DNA of 64,000 nt from Peptococcaceae bacterium (GCA_023512435.1 JAILZP010000001.1:62001-126000); one strand, 5' to 3'; shown: positions 47,541 to 55,923, numbered from the stretch's first letter. Notes: generated from the sequence alone by a model not told the origin. Numbers and translations are program-made.

Positions 47541-49373
47541 GTGGAAGCAACCTCAAGCGGGACAGCACCCTCCGGTGGTACGCAGGTTGACCCGTCTCCC
47601 CCGAAAGAAACGGTCAGGCTGTGGATTGACGGCCGCCCCGTTGAAACGGAGAAGGGCATCAACCTTCTGGAGGCTGCCCGGTCCATAGGCGTAGAGATTC
47701 CCCACCTCTGCTACCTGCGTGGAATAAACGAAGCCGGAGTCTGCAGGGTCTGCCTGGTGGAAGTGGAATCCGGCGGCAGGAGGACTCTCCAGGCGTCCTG
47801 CGTCTATCCGGCGGCCGATGGTATAAAGGTATACACCAATACCCCCAGGGCCAGGCGCGCCCGGAAGCGGGTGGTGGAACTGATGCTTTCCGACCACGAC
47901 ATGAATTGTGTCAACTGCGTCCGGAACCTGAACTGTGAATTGCAGCGCCTGGCGGACGAAATGGGCATCAGGAAGCTGAGGGTGACCGGGGAGACCCGCC
48001 GCCGCCCCTTGTCCCGGAAAAACCCGTTCATCGTCCGGGACTACAACAAGTGCATCAAGTGCCGGCGCTGCGAGGCCGTATGCCGGGAAGTCCAGGGCGT
48101 GGATGTCTATTCCCCTAAAAACAGGGGGTTTGACATGGTGATCGCACCGGCCTTTGTGAAGGACCTGGGGGAAGTGGACTGCATAAGCTGCGGCCAGTGC
48201 GTGATGGCCTGCCCCACCGGGTCGCTGGCCGAAAGGGAATACATCGACGAGGTCTGGCGGGCCATCGAGGACCCCGGCAAGGTGGTCGTCGTGCAGACCG
48301 CCCCCGCCATCCAGGTGTCCATCGGCGAGGCCTTCGGAATGGATCCCGGCGTCCCGGTCACCGGAAAGCTGGCTGCGGCCCTCCGGAGGATCGGATTCGA
48401 CATGGTGTTTTCCACCGAGTTCGCCGCCGACCTGACCATCGTGGAGGAGGCCCACGAACTGCTGGCCCGCCTGGAGGGGCGCGGCAAGCTTCCCCTGATT
48501 TCTTCCTGCAGCCCGGGATGGGTAAAGTTCTGCGAGCACTTCTACCCCGAATTTCTTGATCACCTCAGCACCTGCAAGTCTCCCATGGAAATGTTCGGGG
48601 CCCTGGTGAAAACCTACCTGGCTGAAAAAATGAACATCGACCCGAAGAAGATGGTGGTGGTGGCCGTCATGCCCTGCACAGCGAAAAAATTCGAGGCTGC
48701 CAGGCAGGAACTGGTTACCCGGGGAAGCCGCGACGTTGATTACGTTCTCACCACCAGGGAACTGGCCAGGATGATCAGGGCCGCCGGCATCCGCCTGGAC
48801 GAGCTGCCGGACGAGGAGTTTGACCGGCCCCTTGGCCTGGCCACCGGGGCGGGCGCAATTTTCGCCGCCACCGGAGGGGTAACCGAAGCCGCGATCAGGA
48901 CCGCCCTTGCCCTTACCCGGGGCCGTCCGGACACCGCCATAGAATTCAAAGATGTCAGGGGCCTGCGGGGAATAAAGGAGGCAAGGGTGGATTTGAACGG
49001 CAGGGAAATAAGAATAGCCGTGGCCCACGGCACCAGGAACGCCAGGAGGCTGCTGGAGAGGATCAAGGCCGGGGAACGCTTTGATTTTATCGAAATAATG
49101 GCCTGCCCGGGCGGCTGCGTGGGAGGAGGCGGTCAACCCATCCTCGGCCCGCCGGACAGGAGAAAAGCGGTTGCGGTTGACGCCGGGGCAAAGCGTACCC
49201 AGGCCCTGTACCGGATTGACGCCGGCAAAAAGTACCGCCGGGCCCACGAAAATCCGGCCGTTAAGCAGCTTTACGAAGAATTTCTGGGCAGCCCGCTGAG
49301 CGAAAAGGCCAGGGAAATACTGCATACCACTTATACCCCCAGGGGAAGAATGTTGAACAGGATGTTGCACTGA
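47541..49373 (+). CDS. hydA: [FeFe] hydrogenase catalytic subunit (HydA-like, modular) with SSCSPGW variant
   Basis: 610 residues. N-terminal [2Fe-2S] ferredoxin domain with Cys57, 68, 71 and 87. His-ligated [4Fe-4S] with His119 and Cys123, 126 and 132. Two [4Fe-4S] motifs (CIKCRRCEAVC near 171, CISCGQCVMAC near 214), then the H-cluster domain. L1 reads SSCSPGW (321-327), L2 MPCTAKK (378-384) and L3 MACPGGCVGGGG. The second Cys of the usual TSCCPGW, the proton-relay Cys, is Ser324. GTG 47541 after TTTGGAGGTG. No HydB/HydC (NuoF/NuoE) genes adjoin, so it is either monomeric ferredoxin-linked or paired elsewhere. It could serve electron disposal as hydrogen during syntrophy. Confidence 0.9.
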   Translation: MEATSSGTAPSGGTQVDPSPPKETVRLWIDGRPVETEKGINLLEAARSIGVEIPHLCYLRGINEAGVCRVCLVEVESGGRRTLQASCVYPAADGIKVYTNTPRARRARKRVVELMLSDHDMNCVNCVRNLNCELQRLADEMGIRKLRVTGETRRRPLSRKNPFIVRDYNKCIKCRRCEAVCREVQGVDVYSPKNRGFDMVIAPAFVKDLGEVDCISCGQCVMACPTGSLAEREYIDEVWRAIEDPGKVVVVQTAPAIQVSIGEAFGMDPGVPVTGKLAAALRRIGFDMVFSTEFAADLTIVEEAHELLARLEGRGKLPLISSCSPGWVKFCEHFYPEFLDHLSTCKSPMEMFGALVKTYLAEKMNIDPKKMVVVAVMPCTAKKFEAARQELVTRGSRDVDYVLTTRELARMIRAAGIRLDELPDEEFDRPLGLATGAGAIFAATGGVTEAAIRTALALTRGRPDTAIEFKDVRGLRGIKEARVDLNGREIRIAVAHGTRNARRLLERIKAGERFDFIEIMACPGGCVGGGGQPILGPPDRRKAVAVDAGAKRTQALYRIDAGKKYRRAHENPAVKQLYEEFLGSPLSEKAREILHTTYTPRGRMLNRMLH

Positions 49374-49489
49374 CACCCCCGTTGCCTGAACCTTCAACAA
49401 CGAAATATAATAAAAGTACGGCTTCCGTCCCCCGGCTTCCGGCTCCCGGCCTGCTGCTGGCAGCTAGATGCTGTTTTTGGAGGTAATTT

Positions 49490-51463
49490 ATGCATGATTT
49501 CATTGAACCCATCCTTCCGGGTGGAATTGTCGGCAACGGCAGGATGCTCTGCAGCATCAGGAACGACGGCATGCTGCACAGGCTTTTCTGGCCGAACATT
49601 GACTGGGGTCAGCACATGGGCATACTGAAACCCGGCCTGCAGGAAACGGGCAGGCCGACCCTCTGGCTGGACGGCGGCGGTTTTTTGCGCCGCCAGTTTT
49701 ACCGGGAAAACACCAATATATTTATCACTGAGATGACCCACACCATGGAAAACATTCACGTTTCCCAGACGGACTTCGTGCTGCCTGACCATGACGTGCT
49801 GGTCAGGATGTACAAAATAATAAACAACGGATCATCCGCCAGATCCTTCAACTTCATTGTCTACTGCTCCTTCAGCATTGAAGAATCGTCCATCAAGGAC
49901 GGGATGTACTACCTCCCCTCCCTACAGGCGCTGGTCCAGTTCAGGCGCGATGTCTTTTTGGGCTTGAAATCCCCCGGAAAAACACCCTGCGGCTTTCACT
50001 GCGGGAGAAGGAACTGCCCCTCGGATCCATTGGACGGGGCTGGACGGGGTGAGTTCTGGGGCAGCCCCGACAACATAAAATCCGGGGCCGGGGCTCTGGG
50101 GTGGAATCTGGGCGCCGTAGATCCGGGCGGCGAGGCGGTCTTTTCCTTAATCCTGGCCGCCGCCCACAACGAGGGCGCCCTGGCGGACCTGTTCAACCTC
50201 CCGGGTCTTTCGGACCCGGAGACCCTGGCCGGACGGACCGCCGGGTACTGGGAAGTCTGGCTTGCCCTCGGGTCCGTGAAAAACCGGCCTCAAAGCCCTC
50301 TTTACAATCGTTCCCTGCTGGCCATCAAGCTGATGACCGACCGGACCACCGGGGCCTCGGTGGCCGCTCCTGAATTTGATTCCCACTACCTTGCCAGCGG
50401 CGGGTACGGGTACTGCTGGCCCAGGGACGGTATGTTCGTGGCCATGGCCCTGGACGAAGCCGGATATCACGACGAGGCCGGTATGTTCTACAAATTCGCC
50501 GCGCGGGTCCAGAATCCGGACGGCAGTTGGCATCAGCGCTATTTTATGAACGGGAGCCGGGCCTCCTCCTGGGGACAGCAAATCGACCAGGTGGGCGCGG
50601 TATTGTGGGGATATTATCACCATTTCAGCCTCACCGGCGACAGGGAGTTCTTAAACCGGGTGTGGCCTTCGGTCTTCAGGGGCGCCGGTTACCTGGCGAA
50701 TAACATGGCTGGGAACGGACTGCAGATACCCACCATGGACATTTGGGAAGACGAATTCGCCCAGAGCACCTACGCCTCGGCCGCCGTGTACGGAGGCCTC
50801 AAGGGGGCGGCCGCCCTGGCTTCGGTAATGGGTGACCGGAGATCGCAAAAGCTATGGGACCTGGCCGCCGAGTCTCTAAAAGAGTCCATCCTGGTCCACC
50901 AGTGGAGCGACGAGACGGGATCCTTCATCAGGTCCGTCAACCGCCGGGTGTGCGAGTGGGACTATTGCCAGGCCCTTGAACGGGGAGAGAAGGCCTGCGA
51001 GTTCCAAATCCCGGGGACCGGCAGCAGTTACCGCGCCGTCTGCGCGGATACCCGGATGGACGTCTCCGCGCTGGGACTTAGCTTCCCCTACAATGTCCTG
51101 CCCCCCGCCGACCCGCGCATGCAGTCCACCGCCGCCGGCATTGAAAACAAGCTTTCAAACCTGCAGGCGGGAGGCATTCACCGCTACGAAGGGGACACAT
51201 ACGCCGGGGGCAATCCCTGGGTGCTTGCCGCCCTATGGATGTCCATCTTTCGCTCCCTGCACGGGGATCGGGAAAAGGCCCGTGAATACCTCGGGTGGGC
51301 CGAGGCCAATTGCTCCCCGGCCGGACTTCTGCCGGAACAGGTCCACCGCCTGGAAGGCGGCCCGGCCTGGGTTCTTCCCCTGAACTGGTCCCACGCCATG
51401 TATGTACTGGCTTCCCTGGCCGCCCGGGGACAACTGTCGGTTGCGGACTATGAGGTAAAATAG
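49490..51463 (+). CDS. Glycoside hydrolase family 15 (glucoamylase-like), cytoplasmic
   Basis: 657 residues. An N-terminal beta-sandwich domain (FIEPILPGGIVGNGRMLCSI to about residue 260) precedes the (alpha/alpha)6 barrel. Barrel landmarks: GGYGYCWPRDGMFVAMALD near residue 305, NPDGSWHQRYF, the general acid Glu in TMDIWEDE, and the general base Glu in AGLLPEQV near residue 610. TYAGGNPWVLAALW follows the usual order. No signal peptide, so it likely acts on intracellular oligosaccharides or glycogen breakdown products, as in archaeal and clostridial glucodextranase-like enzymes. ATG 49490 follows TTGGAGG. Confidence 0.88.
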   Translation: MHDFIEPILPGGIVGNGRMLCSIRNDGMLHRLFWPNIDWGQHMGILKPGLQETGRPTLWLDGGGFLRRQFYRENTNIFITEMTHTMENIHVSQTDFVLPDHDVLVRMYKIINNGSSARSFNFIVYCSFSIEESSIKDGMYYLPSLQALVQFRRDVFLGLKSPGKTPCGFHCGRRNCPSDPLDGAGRGEFWGSPDNIKSGAGALGWNLGAVDPGGEAVFSLILAAAHNEGALADLFNLPGLSDPETLAGRTAGYWEVWLALGSVKNRPQSPLYNRSLLAIKLMTDRTTGASVAAPEFDSHYLASGGYGYCWPRDGMFVAMALDEAGYHDEAGMFYKFAARVQNPDGSWHQRYFMNGSRASSWGQQIDQVGAVLWGYYHHFSLTGDREFLNRVWPSVFRGAGYLANNMAGNGLQIPTMDIWEDEFAQSTYASAAVYGGLKGAAALASVMGDRRSQKLWDLAAESLKESILVHQWSDETGSFIRSVNRRVCEWDYCQALERGEKACEFQIPGTGSSYRAVCADTRMDVSALGLSFPYNVLPPADPRMQSTAAGIENKLSNLQAGGIHRYEGDTYAGGNPWVLAALWMSIFRSLHGDREKAREYLGWAEANCSPAGLLPEQVHRLEGGPAWVLPLNWSHAMYVLASLAARGQLSVADYEVK

Positions 51464-51529
51464 CCGCCTCAGGGGTGGCTTTTACTTTCCTGCCGGCTTA
51501 TAATTGAAGTAAAAAACGGAGACTGCCAA

Positions 51530-51778
51530 ATGACACCAAACATTGACGTTGACGATTTCGTCAAAAAAAACCAGGACCAGATATACCGTCTGGTCAATGC
51601 CGCCCTCAACAGATCCGGGGAGATCATTCAGAAAAAGGTCTCGGCCGGCGAGGTGGGCCCCTCTCTCCAGGAGGTGCTGCCGCTTCTCCTTTACGAGCTG
51701 CTGGTCACCCACACCGTAAGCACCCTCCGCCTGGTGGCCGACATGTTTAACGTCCGCCCCGATGGAAATAGTCATTGA
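51530..51778 (+). CDS. Small hypothetical protein (82 aa)
   Basis: Unrecognised helical protein, MTPNIDVDDFVKKNQDQIYRLVN at the start, then a segment rich in Leu/Val (LQEVLPLLLYELLVTHTVSTLRLV). ATG 51530 follows CGGAGAC. No Cys or obvious motif; not a convincing membrane span. It precedes a 30-residue membrane peptide gene by 15 bases, and they may form a small operon. Codon use resembles the chromosome and not the AT-rich island beyond. Confidence 0.6.
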   Translation: MTPNIDVDDFVKKNQDQIYRLVNAALNRSGEIIQKKVSAGEVGPSLQEVLPLLLYELLVTHTVSTLRLVADMFNVRPDGNSH

Positions 51779-51793
51779 AGAGAGGTATCGCCC

Positions 51794-51886
51794 TTGGTCA
51801 CAGCCAAAACCTTTTACTTCATCGCCTTCCTTGTGGTGGTGGGGATGTTTGCCTTTGTCCTGGGCTTTTTAAACCCCAGGAGATAA
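51794..51886 (+). CDS. 30-residue single-span membrane peptide
   Basis: TTG 51794 follows GAGAGGT by about 7 bases. Product: VTAKTFYFIAFLVVVGMFAFVL and a short basic end GFLNPRR. One membrane span is the whole protein. The good SD, close spacing to the 82-residue gene and chromosomal codon use support translation, but the small size means this call rests on context only. Confidence 0.5.
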   Translation: MVTAKTFYFIAFLVVVGMFAFVLGFLNPRR

Positions 51887-52136
51887 CAATAAGGGGGCCT
51901 GGAGGTTTGTTAAAGCATCGCTATTTAGTCTTCGGCCGAACCGTTTTTAGCATATTATTGCTATATATTGGTTTTTTAGAAACTTTTGCATATATGTCCC
52001 AAGGCCTGAAATGCTACTCTTAAAATAGGGAAACATTATTTAGAATAACCTGGTATCTTTAAAGTATGGAATAAGGAAACCATTTCAGATAGTAATGATG
52101 ACAAAAACCAATAAGGAAAAATAATCACTGAAATGA
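51887..52136. other. AT-rich left flank of the helicase/DUF2290 island
   Basis: No gene supported. Base composition shifts here from GC-rich to AT-rich. CATTTCAG (52081-52088) and CTGAAATG (52128-52135) form a perfect 8-bp inverted repeat with a 39-base loop directly after the stop of the DUF2290 gene. This may act in termination or may mark the island edge; no direct repeat or integrase is visible. Confidence 0.5.
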
Positions 52137-52820
52137 TTAAGACTTCGTCGGAATAACCATATGGATTAAACGACTTTCGTTCTCCGTTATGGTTTGACGG
52201 AAGTCAAACAGATGATTTGGTAGATCACTGACGAAATTGTACTTTTCTGTCTGATAGAAATTCCGCAGGATGAATTCGATGAACCAGCGTGGGGTCAGTG
52301 GTGCGGAAACGGGTATGCGACAGTATTTGACATCTCCCAAAGTTAGGTGACATAAGGGGTGATCGACATCGCATGCAGCGGCTTCATCGAAGTCAAATCG
52401 TAGTGGGAAAGGAATGATGTGTCTAGATACGATGTCGAGGAACAACTCATCACGTAGGTACGCATCAGGGTCATCAGGAAACGGCCGAAGATCCGGTGAA
52501 GGATAATATGCCAATCGATGTCGGACGAGGCGCTCATCTTCAAAGCGATACATCAGTTGTAGCAATCCCCCGTCAATCAGTTTTACGGTATAAGACCTCT
52601 TTTCCAGGAGCTCTCTATAGATCGCTTCGTAATCGATATCATCCATAGCTATCGACACATGCTCAGCGCCGTCAAAGGTGACCTCACATACATTGTTAGA
52701 TATACGGTACGCCGGAAAGTTTTGATCATCTGCGATCCCGAGCTCGATTAGTGCCGCGAGTAGCCCTTTTAAGTCGCGCATAATGGTCTTCGCCATCTTA
52801 GAATTCGAACGCCTCATCAT
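52137..52820 (-). CDS. DUF2290-like protein, partner of SF1 helicase
   Basis: 227 residues, probably the DUF2290 family by its FPAYRISNN and YRFEDERLVRHRLAYYPSPDL segments. It has a regular alpha/beta pattern and the C-terminal PRWFIEFILRNFYQT. No catalytic motif is evident. ATG 52820 overlaps the helicase stop as ATGA (52817-52820), and its SD GAGGTGG lies inside the helicase gene, so the two are translationally coupled. Arg and Gly codon use and lower GC differ from the chromosomal neighbours, suggesting transfer. Role unknown; a helicase cofactor or sensor in a defence-type module is inferred from the pairing only. Confidence 0.65.
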   Translation of the reverse strand: MMRRSNSKMAKTIMRDLKGLLAALIELGIADDQNFPAYRISNNVCEVTFDGAEHVSIAMDDIDYEAIYRELLEKRSYTVKLIDGGLLQLMYRFEDERLVRHRLAYYPSPDLRPFPDDPDAYLRDELFLDIVSRHIIPFPLRFDFDEAAACDVDHPLCHLTLGDVKYCRIPVSAPLTPRWFIEFILRNFYQTEKYNFVSDLPNHLFDFRQTITENESRLIHMVIPTKS

Positions 52821-54970
52821 TTACCACCTCTGAGCAGTCGAAGCAGTTTCTGCTTGGTTTCGGCATCCAAGTCATCCGGTGTTATCTCGCCTCGCTCCAG
52901 AGCATCAACTAACTCGAGGGCACGAATCTTCTTTTGCTCTAAGCGTTGCTTTTCATGCGGTGAGAGATCTCGGTGTACGATTCTCAGTCTTTCGAGGATA
53001 CCTTTGGTCGGGTACGTAAATTTGAGTCTGAAGTTCAGTTGTTTTAATTGTTCGAACTCGCGAGTAATATTTGTCATCCCCTGCCCGTAGCCTATTACCC
53101 GAACCCAGGCTTTGCTGCGAGTGATGGCCGTGAACAGGCGATTGCGCAAGCTGGCTAACCCCACCCCGCTGCCATCGCAGTCTTGCGCATTGACCACATA
53201 GACCATGCCTGCTTCGTTGCCCTTAGCCCGGAAGATACTGGTAAAGACCACGGAAGGTGTTTCTGTCTTAAAAAACACATCGGGATCTGTGTCGACGCCG
53301 GCAAGATGGTTCTGGATACCCATTTCGAACAGTGCCTTACGGATCAACCCCAACCGCACACGGGCAGTAGGAGGCTCAGGATGAATGACGATGATGTCTT
53401 CATGCCGCAGTTCGTCTTCTTCGATATTTTTCTTGATCTGCTTGACCAACCAAGCGTTCTGTTCGTCTTCGTTATCAAACTGCAAAAAAACGACCAAATC
53501 GTCGATCGGTGAATGGTCCTCTAGAAAACTGGGGCTGGTCTCATCGGTTCGTTCGAGGACAACGTACTCTCCCTTAGCCAAACGTCCTTTTAGCACACGG
53601 TATCCTATCTCTTCCCATAAAGCAGGTTGGTCGAACATCTGTACCAACCCCGTCTCAGCGCCCTTTGGCTTCTCACGGTAAATGCCGAAGCCGAGAGCGT
53701 GGGCTGTCACCAACACAGGCCGCGAGTTGCGGTAACACTTCTGTAATATCACGTCTCGACGTGGATCATCGCCAAGGGACACCAACGGTTGACCTCGTTC
53801 ATCGGTACCAAAAATCTCTTCGGGTGGCGGCATTGATGTCCCCGACAGGTTCTGGAGTTCGTCGTAGGCATAAACTAGCCGCTTCGGATGTCTGAGCATC
53901 GCGTAGCACAAGCGCAGAAAACTCGGAGCAAAGTCTTGTGCTTCATCAACAAGGATCGCGTCGTAGAGTTCAGGTAGCAAAGTGACATTGTTCAAAGCCT
54001 TCTGGCACGCCCCGTCGAATGCTTCTTCGCTACCTCCGAATAGATATCTGGCGGATCGGAAATCGTGGAATTCTTGGCCTGTGGCACGGCAGAATTCGTA
54101 GTAAATCCCGTCACGCTCATCACCACCGGGCGCACCCCAGGCGTTTATAACGCGAACCTTAGTCCAGTCCGGCTCCTCACCACTTTGCTCAATGCAAAAA
54201 TTGTTGATCAGCCGCTTGAATTGCCCCTTCAACGAGCGAGAATTGAAGGTGACGGCTATCCGCCAGTCCGGATGCTGGGTGTGGAGATACGCAGCTTTGA
54301 GGGCCAGGACGATCGTCTTGCCAGATCCGGCCAGTCCGCGAATACGCTGCACACCATCGACGGTTTCAATGACGGCGCGGTTCTGTATATGATCCAGTGT
54401 GGCGATCGAATCCTCTAATTTTTTGAGCTTCGCTCCTCTAGAATCAGGCCTTTTCACCTCGCGCTTGGAACGGCTCTTACGAATCGACGACAAACTTTCG
54501 ATAGCCGAAAGTGTCATTTGATACAGAGCGTCGGTACTGTCCGGCCAAGAAAAGGCCGAGAGTATTTCTGAGATGTTCTTTTCGTTGGCAAGCGGATAGC
54601 CCTCTTTGGTTGACCTACTGACATCGATGGCAGGTGCAAAGGTAACCACATTTAACGTTGGGATCAGACGTCTCCCATTGACCAATTCCTTGTGTAGTTT
54701 CAGCTTGGCTTCGATCTTATTCGCGATATCGTCCTGCCGCGCGGTATAGTCGCCTACATCCGTCCCCTCTACAAGATCGAAGAGGACGATACCCTTTTCA
54801 CGGCTCACCAATGTTGCATCGACGAAATACTTCCCATCCGGCGTTGCGATCAATGGGAAGCCAAAAAAGCACTCCCCCGAGAGCCCCTCAATGTTACCGA
54901 GCGATTGTTCAAGCATCTGCGTAGCGGCGGGCTTACCATTGGTGCCGTGTATAAAATTAAATTTGTTCAT
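52817..54970 (-). CDS. SF1 (UvrD/Rep-like) helicase with degenerate nuclease-like N-terminal domain
   Basis: 717 residues from ATG 54970, preceded by GGAGATGG. Helicase motifs: I GLAGSGKT (212-219), II VDEAQD (341-346), III YAYDELQNLSG, IV-like CYRNSRPVLVTAHALG, V FRAKGNEAGMVYVVNAQD, and VI RNRLFTAITRSKAWV. The first 150 residues resemble a NERD/PD-(D/E)xK fold with Asp51 and a strand reading VLFDLVEG where an active enzyme would show E-x-K, so the nuclease centre looks degenerate or altered. A charged C-terminal tail ends at the DUF2290 overlap. Lower GC and distinct codon use. Possible roles are defence or DNA repair. Confidence 0.85.
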   Translation of the reverse strand: MNKFNFIHGTNGKPAATQMLEQSLGNIEGLSGECFFGFPLIATPDGKYFVDATLVSREKGIVLFDLVEGTDVGDYTARQDDIANKIEAKLKLHKELVNGRRLIPTLNVVTFAPAIDVSRSTKEGYPLANEKNISEILSAFSWPDSTDALYQMTLSAIESLSSIRKSRSKREVKRPDSRGAKLKKLEDSIATLDHIQNRAVIETVDGVQRIRGLAGSGKTIVLALKAAYLHTQHPDWRIAVTFNSRSLKGQFKRLINNFCIEQSGEEPDWTKVRVINAWGAPGGDERDGIYYEFCRATGQEFHDFRSARYLFGGSEEAFDGACQKALNNVTLLPELYDAILVDEAQDFAPSFLRLCYAMLRHPKRLVYAYDELQNLSGTSMPPPEEIFGTDERGQPLVSLGDDPRRDVILQKCYRNSRPVLVTAHALGFGIYREKPKGAETGLVQMFDQPALWEEIGYRVLKGRLAKGEYVVLERTDETSPSFLEDHSPIDDLVVFLQFDNEDEQNAWLVKQIKKNIEEDELRHEDIIVIHPEPPTARVRLGLIRKALFEMGIQNHLAGVDTDPDVFFKTETPSVVFTSIFRAKGNEAGMVYVVNAQDCDGSGVGLASLRNRLFTAITRSKAWVRVIGYGQGMTNITREFEQLKQLNFRLKFTYPTKGILERLRIVHRDLSPHEKQRLEQKKIRALELVDALERGEITPDDLDAETKQKLLRLLRGGK

Positions 54971-55321
54971 ATTCCATCTCCATTCGCAAATATATTTCGT
55001 TGAAGTCCATATAACGATCCGCACTTGCAATCCTGACGTTTAGCAAGGCAACGTTCTGATATTTGCTTAAAGAATTTTGGTCCTTTTTGCATTATATTGG
55101 ATCATTTGTGAACATTGTAATAATAAAGATCTACGTTGTTAACATCACTATAATAATTAGCATCAATATAATTATCTCGCATTATCTTGTTTTTTTCTGT
55201 GCTACGCAGAAATCCTAGCGTTCTCAATGGTTTAAAGTGCTTAGATGGGGTTTAAAAAATTTTTTCGTAAAACCCCGATTTGCTAGTAAATTACGGTATG
55301 CCGCCGGCCGCCTGCGTATGT
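54971..55321. other. AT-rich upstream region of the helicase operon
   Basis: No coding capacity seen. On the minus strand a -10-like TATAAT lies at 55091-55096 with no strong -35 box. At about 55248-55276 GGGGTTTAAA and TTTAAACCCC-like arms around an A/T core form a hairpin. Probably the helicase promoter region and debris of an insertion element. Confidence 0.5.
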
Positions 55322-55489
55322 TCAACATTCAATACGGCTAACAGCTGCATCCATCTCGTGAACAGAGCCGATTAGCTTATCCTTCTTTGACTTCATTCGC
55401 TATTTGGCCAGAAGACTTAACTTTTTGTGGTCGTCAACGCCGTTTATGATGGCTTCAATCATCAAACGGGCTGACACTGAGGTCCAACT
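55322..55489 (-). pseudogene. IS110-like transposase remnant
   Basis: Minus-strand translation gives SARLMIEAIINGVDDHKKLSLLAK, then a stop, then RMKSKKDKLIGSVHEMDAA in the same frame. This resembles the mid-region of IS110/IS1111 transposases, where LA-K-G-R-M precedes a Lys-rich helix. Stops flank both ends, so it is a short dead fragment. No catalytic DEDD residues or ends are visible. Confidence 0.45.
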
Positions 55490-55568
55490 GCCCTACGGGC
55501 TCAAAGCACCAAGAAGACTCGACCTCCGACGCCTGCCGATATAGGAATTATTCTCTAAACATGTTTTC
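55490..55568. other. Non-coding spacer between transposase remnant and structured RNA
   Basis: Includes a further stop-filled continuation of the remnant frame and ends with ATGTTTTC just before the ATGA that marks the presumed 5' end of the structured element. If the element is an omega-RNA, the last 16-20 bases here would act as its guide sequence. Confidence 0.4.
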
Positions 55569-55835
55569 ATGATTCGTGGTGCCGCTTGCGGCATGGGCAA
55601 CTGCCCTGTAAATTCATTGCTGGAGTGCACGAAGGGGGAGGACCTTTCAGTCCGGAGCGTTTTCCGGAGGCTGACTACCGGATCTTGGCGGCGGAGCGTA
55701 CGGGATGCCTGGCGAGCCGCAGGACGCGGCCACAGCCGAGTAGTGCATGGACGCACGTACGCAGGCGGTCGGCAGACCGTAAGCAACGAGCCTAGAGCCG
55801 GTTCAGTCGGAGGATCGAAAGCCCGGATCTCTTAA
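55569..55835 (+). ncRNA. Structured RNA element, HEARO/omega-RNA-like, without IscB/IsrB gene
   Basis: GC-rich 270-base segment in an AT-rich setting. It begins at ATGA (55569-55572). Hairpins seen in order: TGCCG-CTTG-CGGCA (55580-55593), GGGC-AACT-GCCC (55595-55606), GGAC...GTCC near 55640, CCGGA...TTCCGG near 55652-55668. A long-range 7-bp stem GCGTACG (55696-55702) with CGTACGC (55756-55762) encloses GCCGC-AGGAC-GCGGC (55716-55730). CGGTC-GGCA-GACCG follows at 55766-55779, then GATCGAAAGCCCGGATC. Insertion just after ATGA and multibranch folding are known traits of HEARO RNAs, the guide RNAs of IscB/IsrB. No such nuclease or TnpA gene is near, so it would be an orphan. A different structured RNA class remains possible. 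Confidence 0.45.
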
Positions 55836-55865
55836 CCGCACCCCCGGCCCCAAATTTTCATTGTC

Positions 55866-55893
55866 TGATGGTACCGCTTTTAGCGGCATGGGG
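55866..55893 (+). repeat. Partial copy of the structured element's 5' hairpin
   Basis: TGATGGTACCGCTTTTAGCGGCATGGG resembles the start of the element at 55570-55597 (TGATTCGTGGTGCCGCTTGCGGCATGGG): same flanking words with a compensated hairpin stem. Suggests a second, truncated copy in tandem. Confidence 0.45.
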
Positions 55894-55923
55894 GTCTGTG
55901 TCCTGAGTTCTGTGTGCCGTGTT

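Noticed and set aside
47553-49400. 615-codon open frame on the minus strand opposite the hydrogenase gene
   Set aside because: Antisense shadow of a gene with many clear cluster motifs; product is low-complexity Gly/Pro/His-rich.
51775-52023. 82-codon + strand frame across the island edge
   Set aside because: It crosses the compositional break, overlaps the better-supported 30-residue gene in another frame, and lacks an SD.
55569-55835. Two overlapping + strand frames of 69 and 88 codons in the structured element
   Set aside because: Arg/Gly-rich translations without SD sites; dense hairpins explain the segment better as RNA.
51887-55865. Island considered as a prophage or integrative element
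   Set aside because: No integrase, attachment-site repeat, structural phage gene or flanking tRNA is visible.
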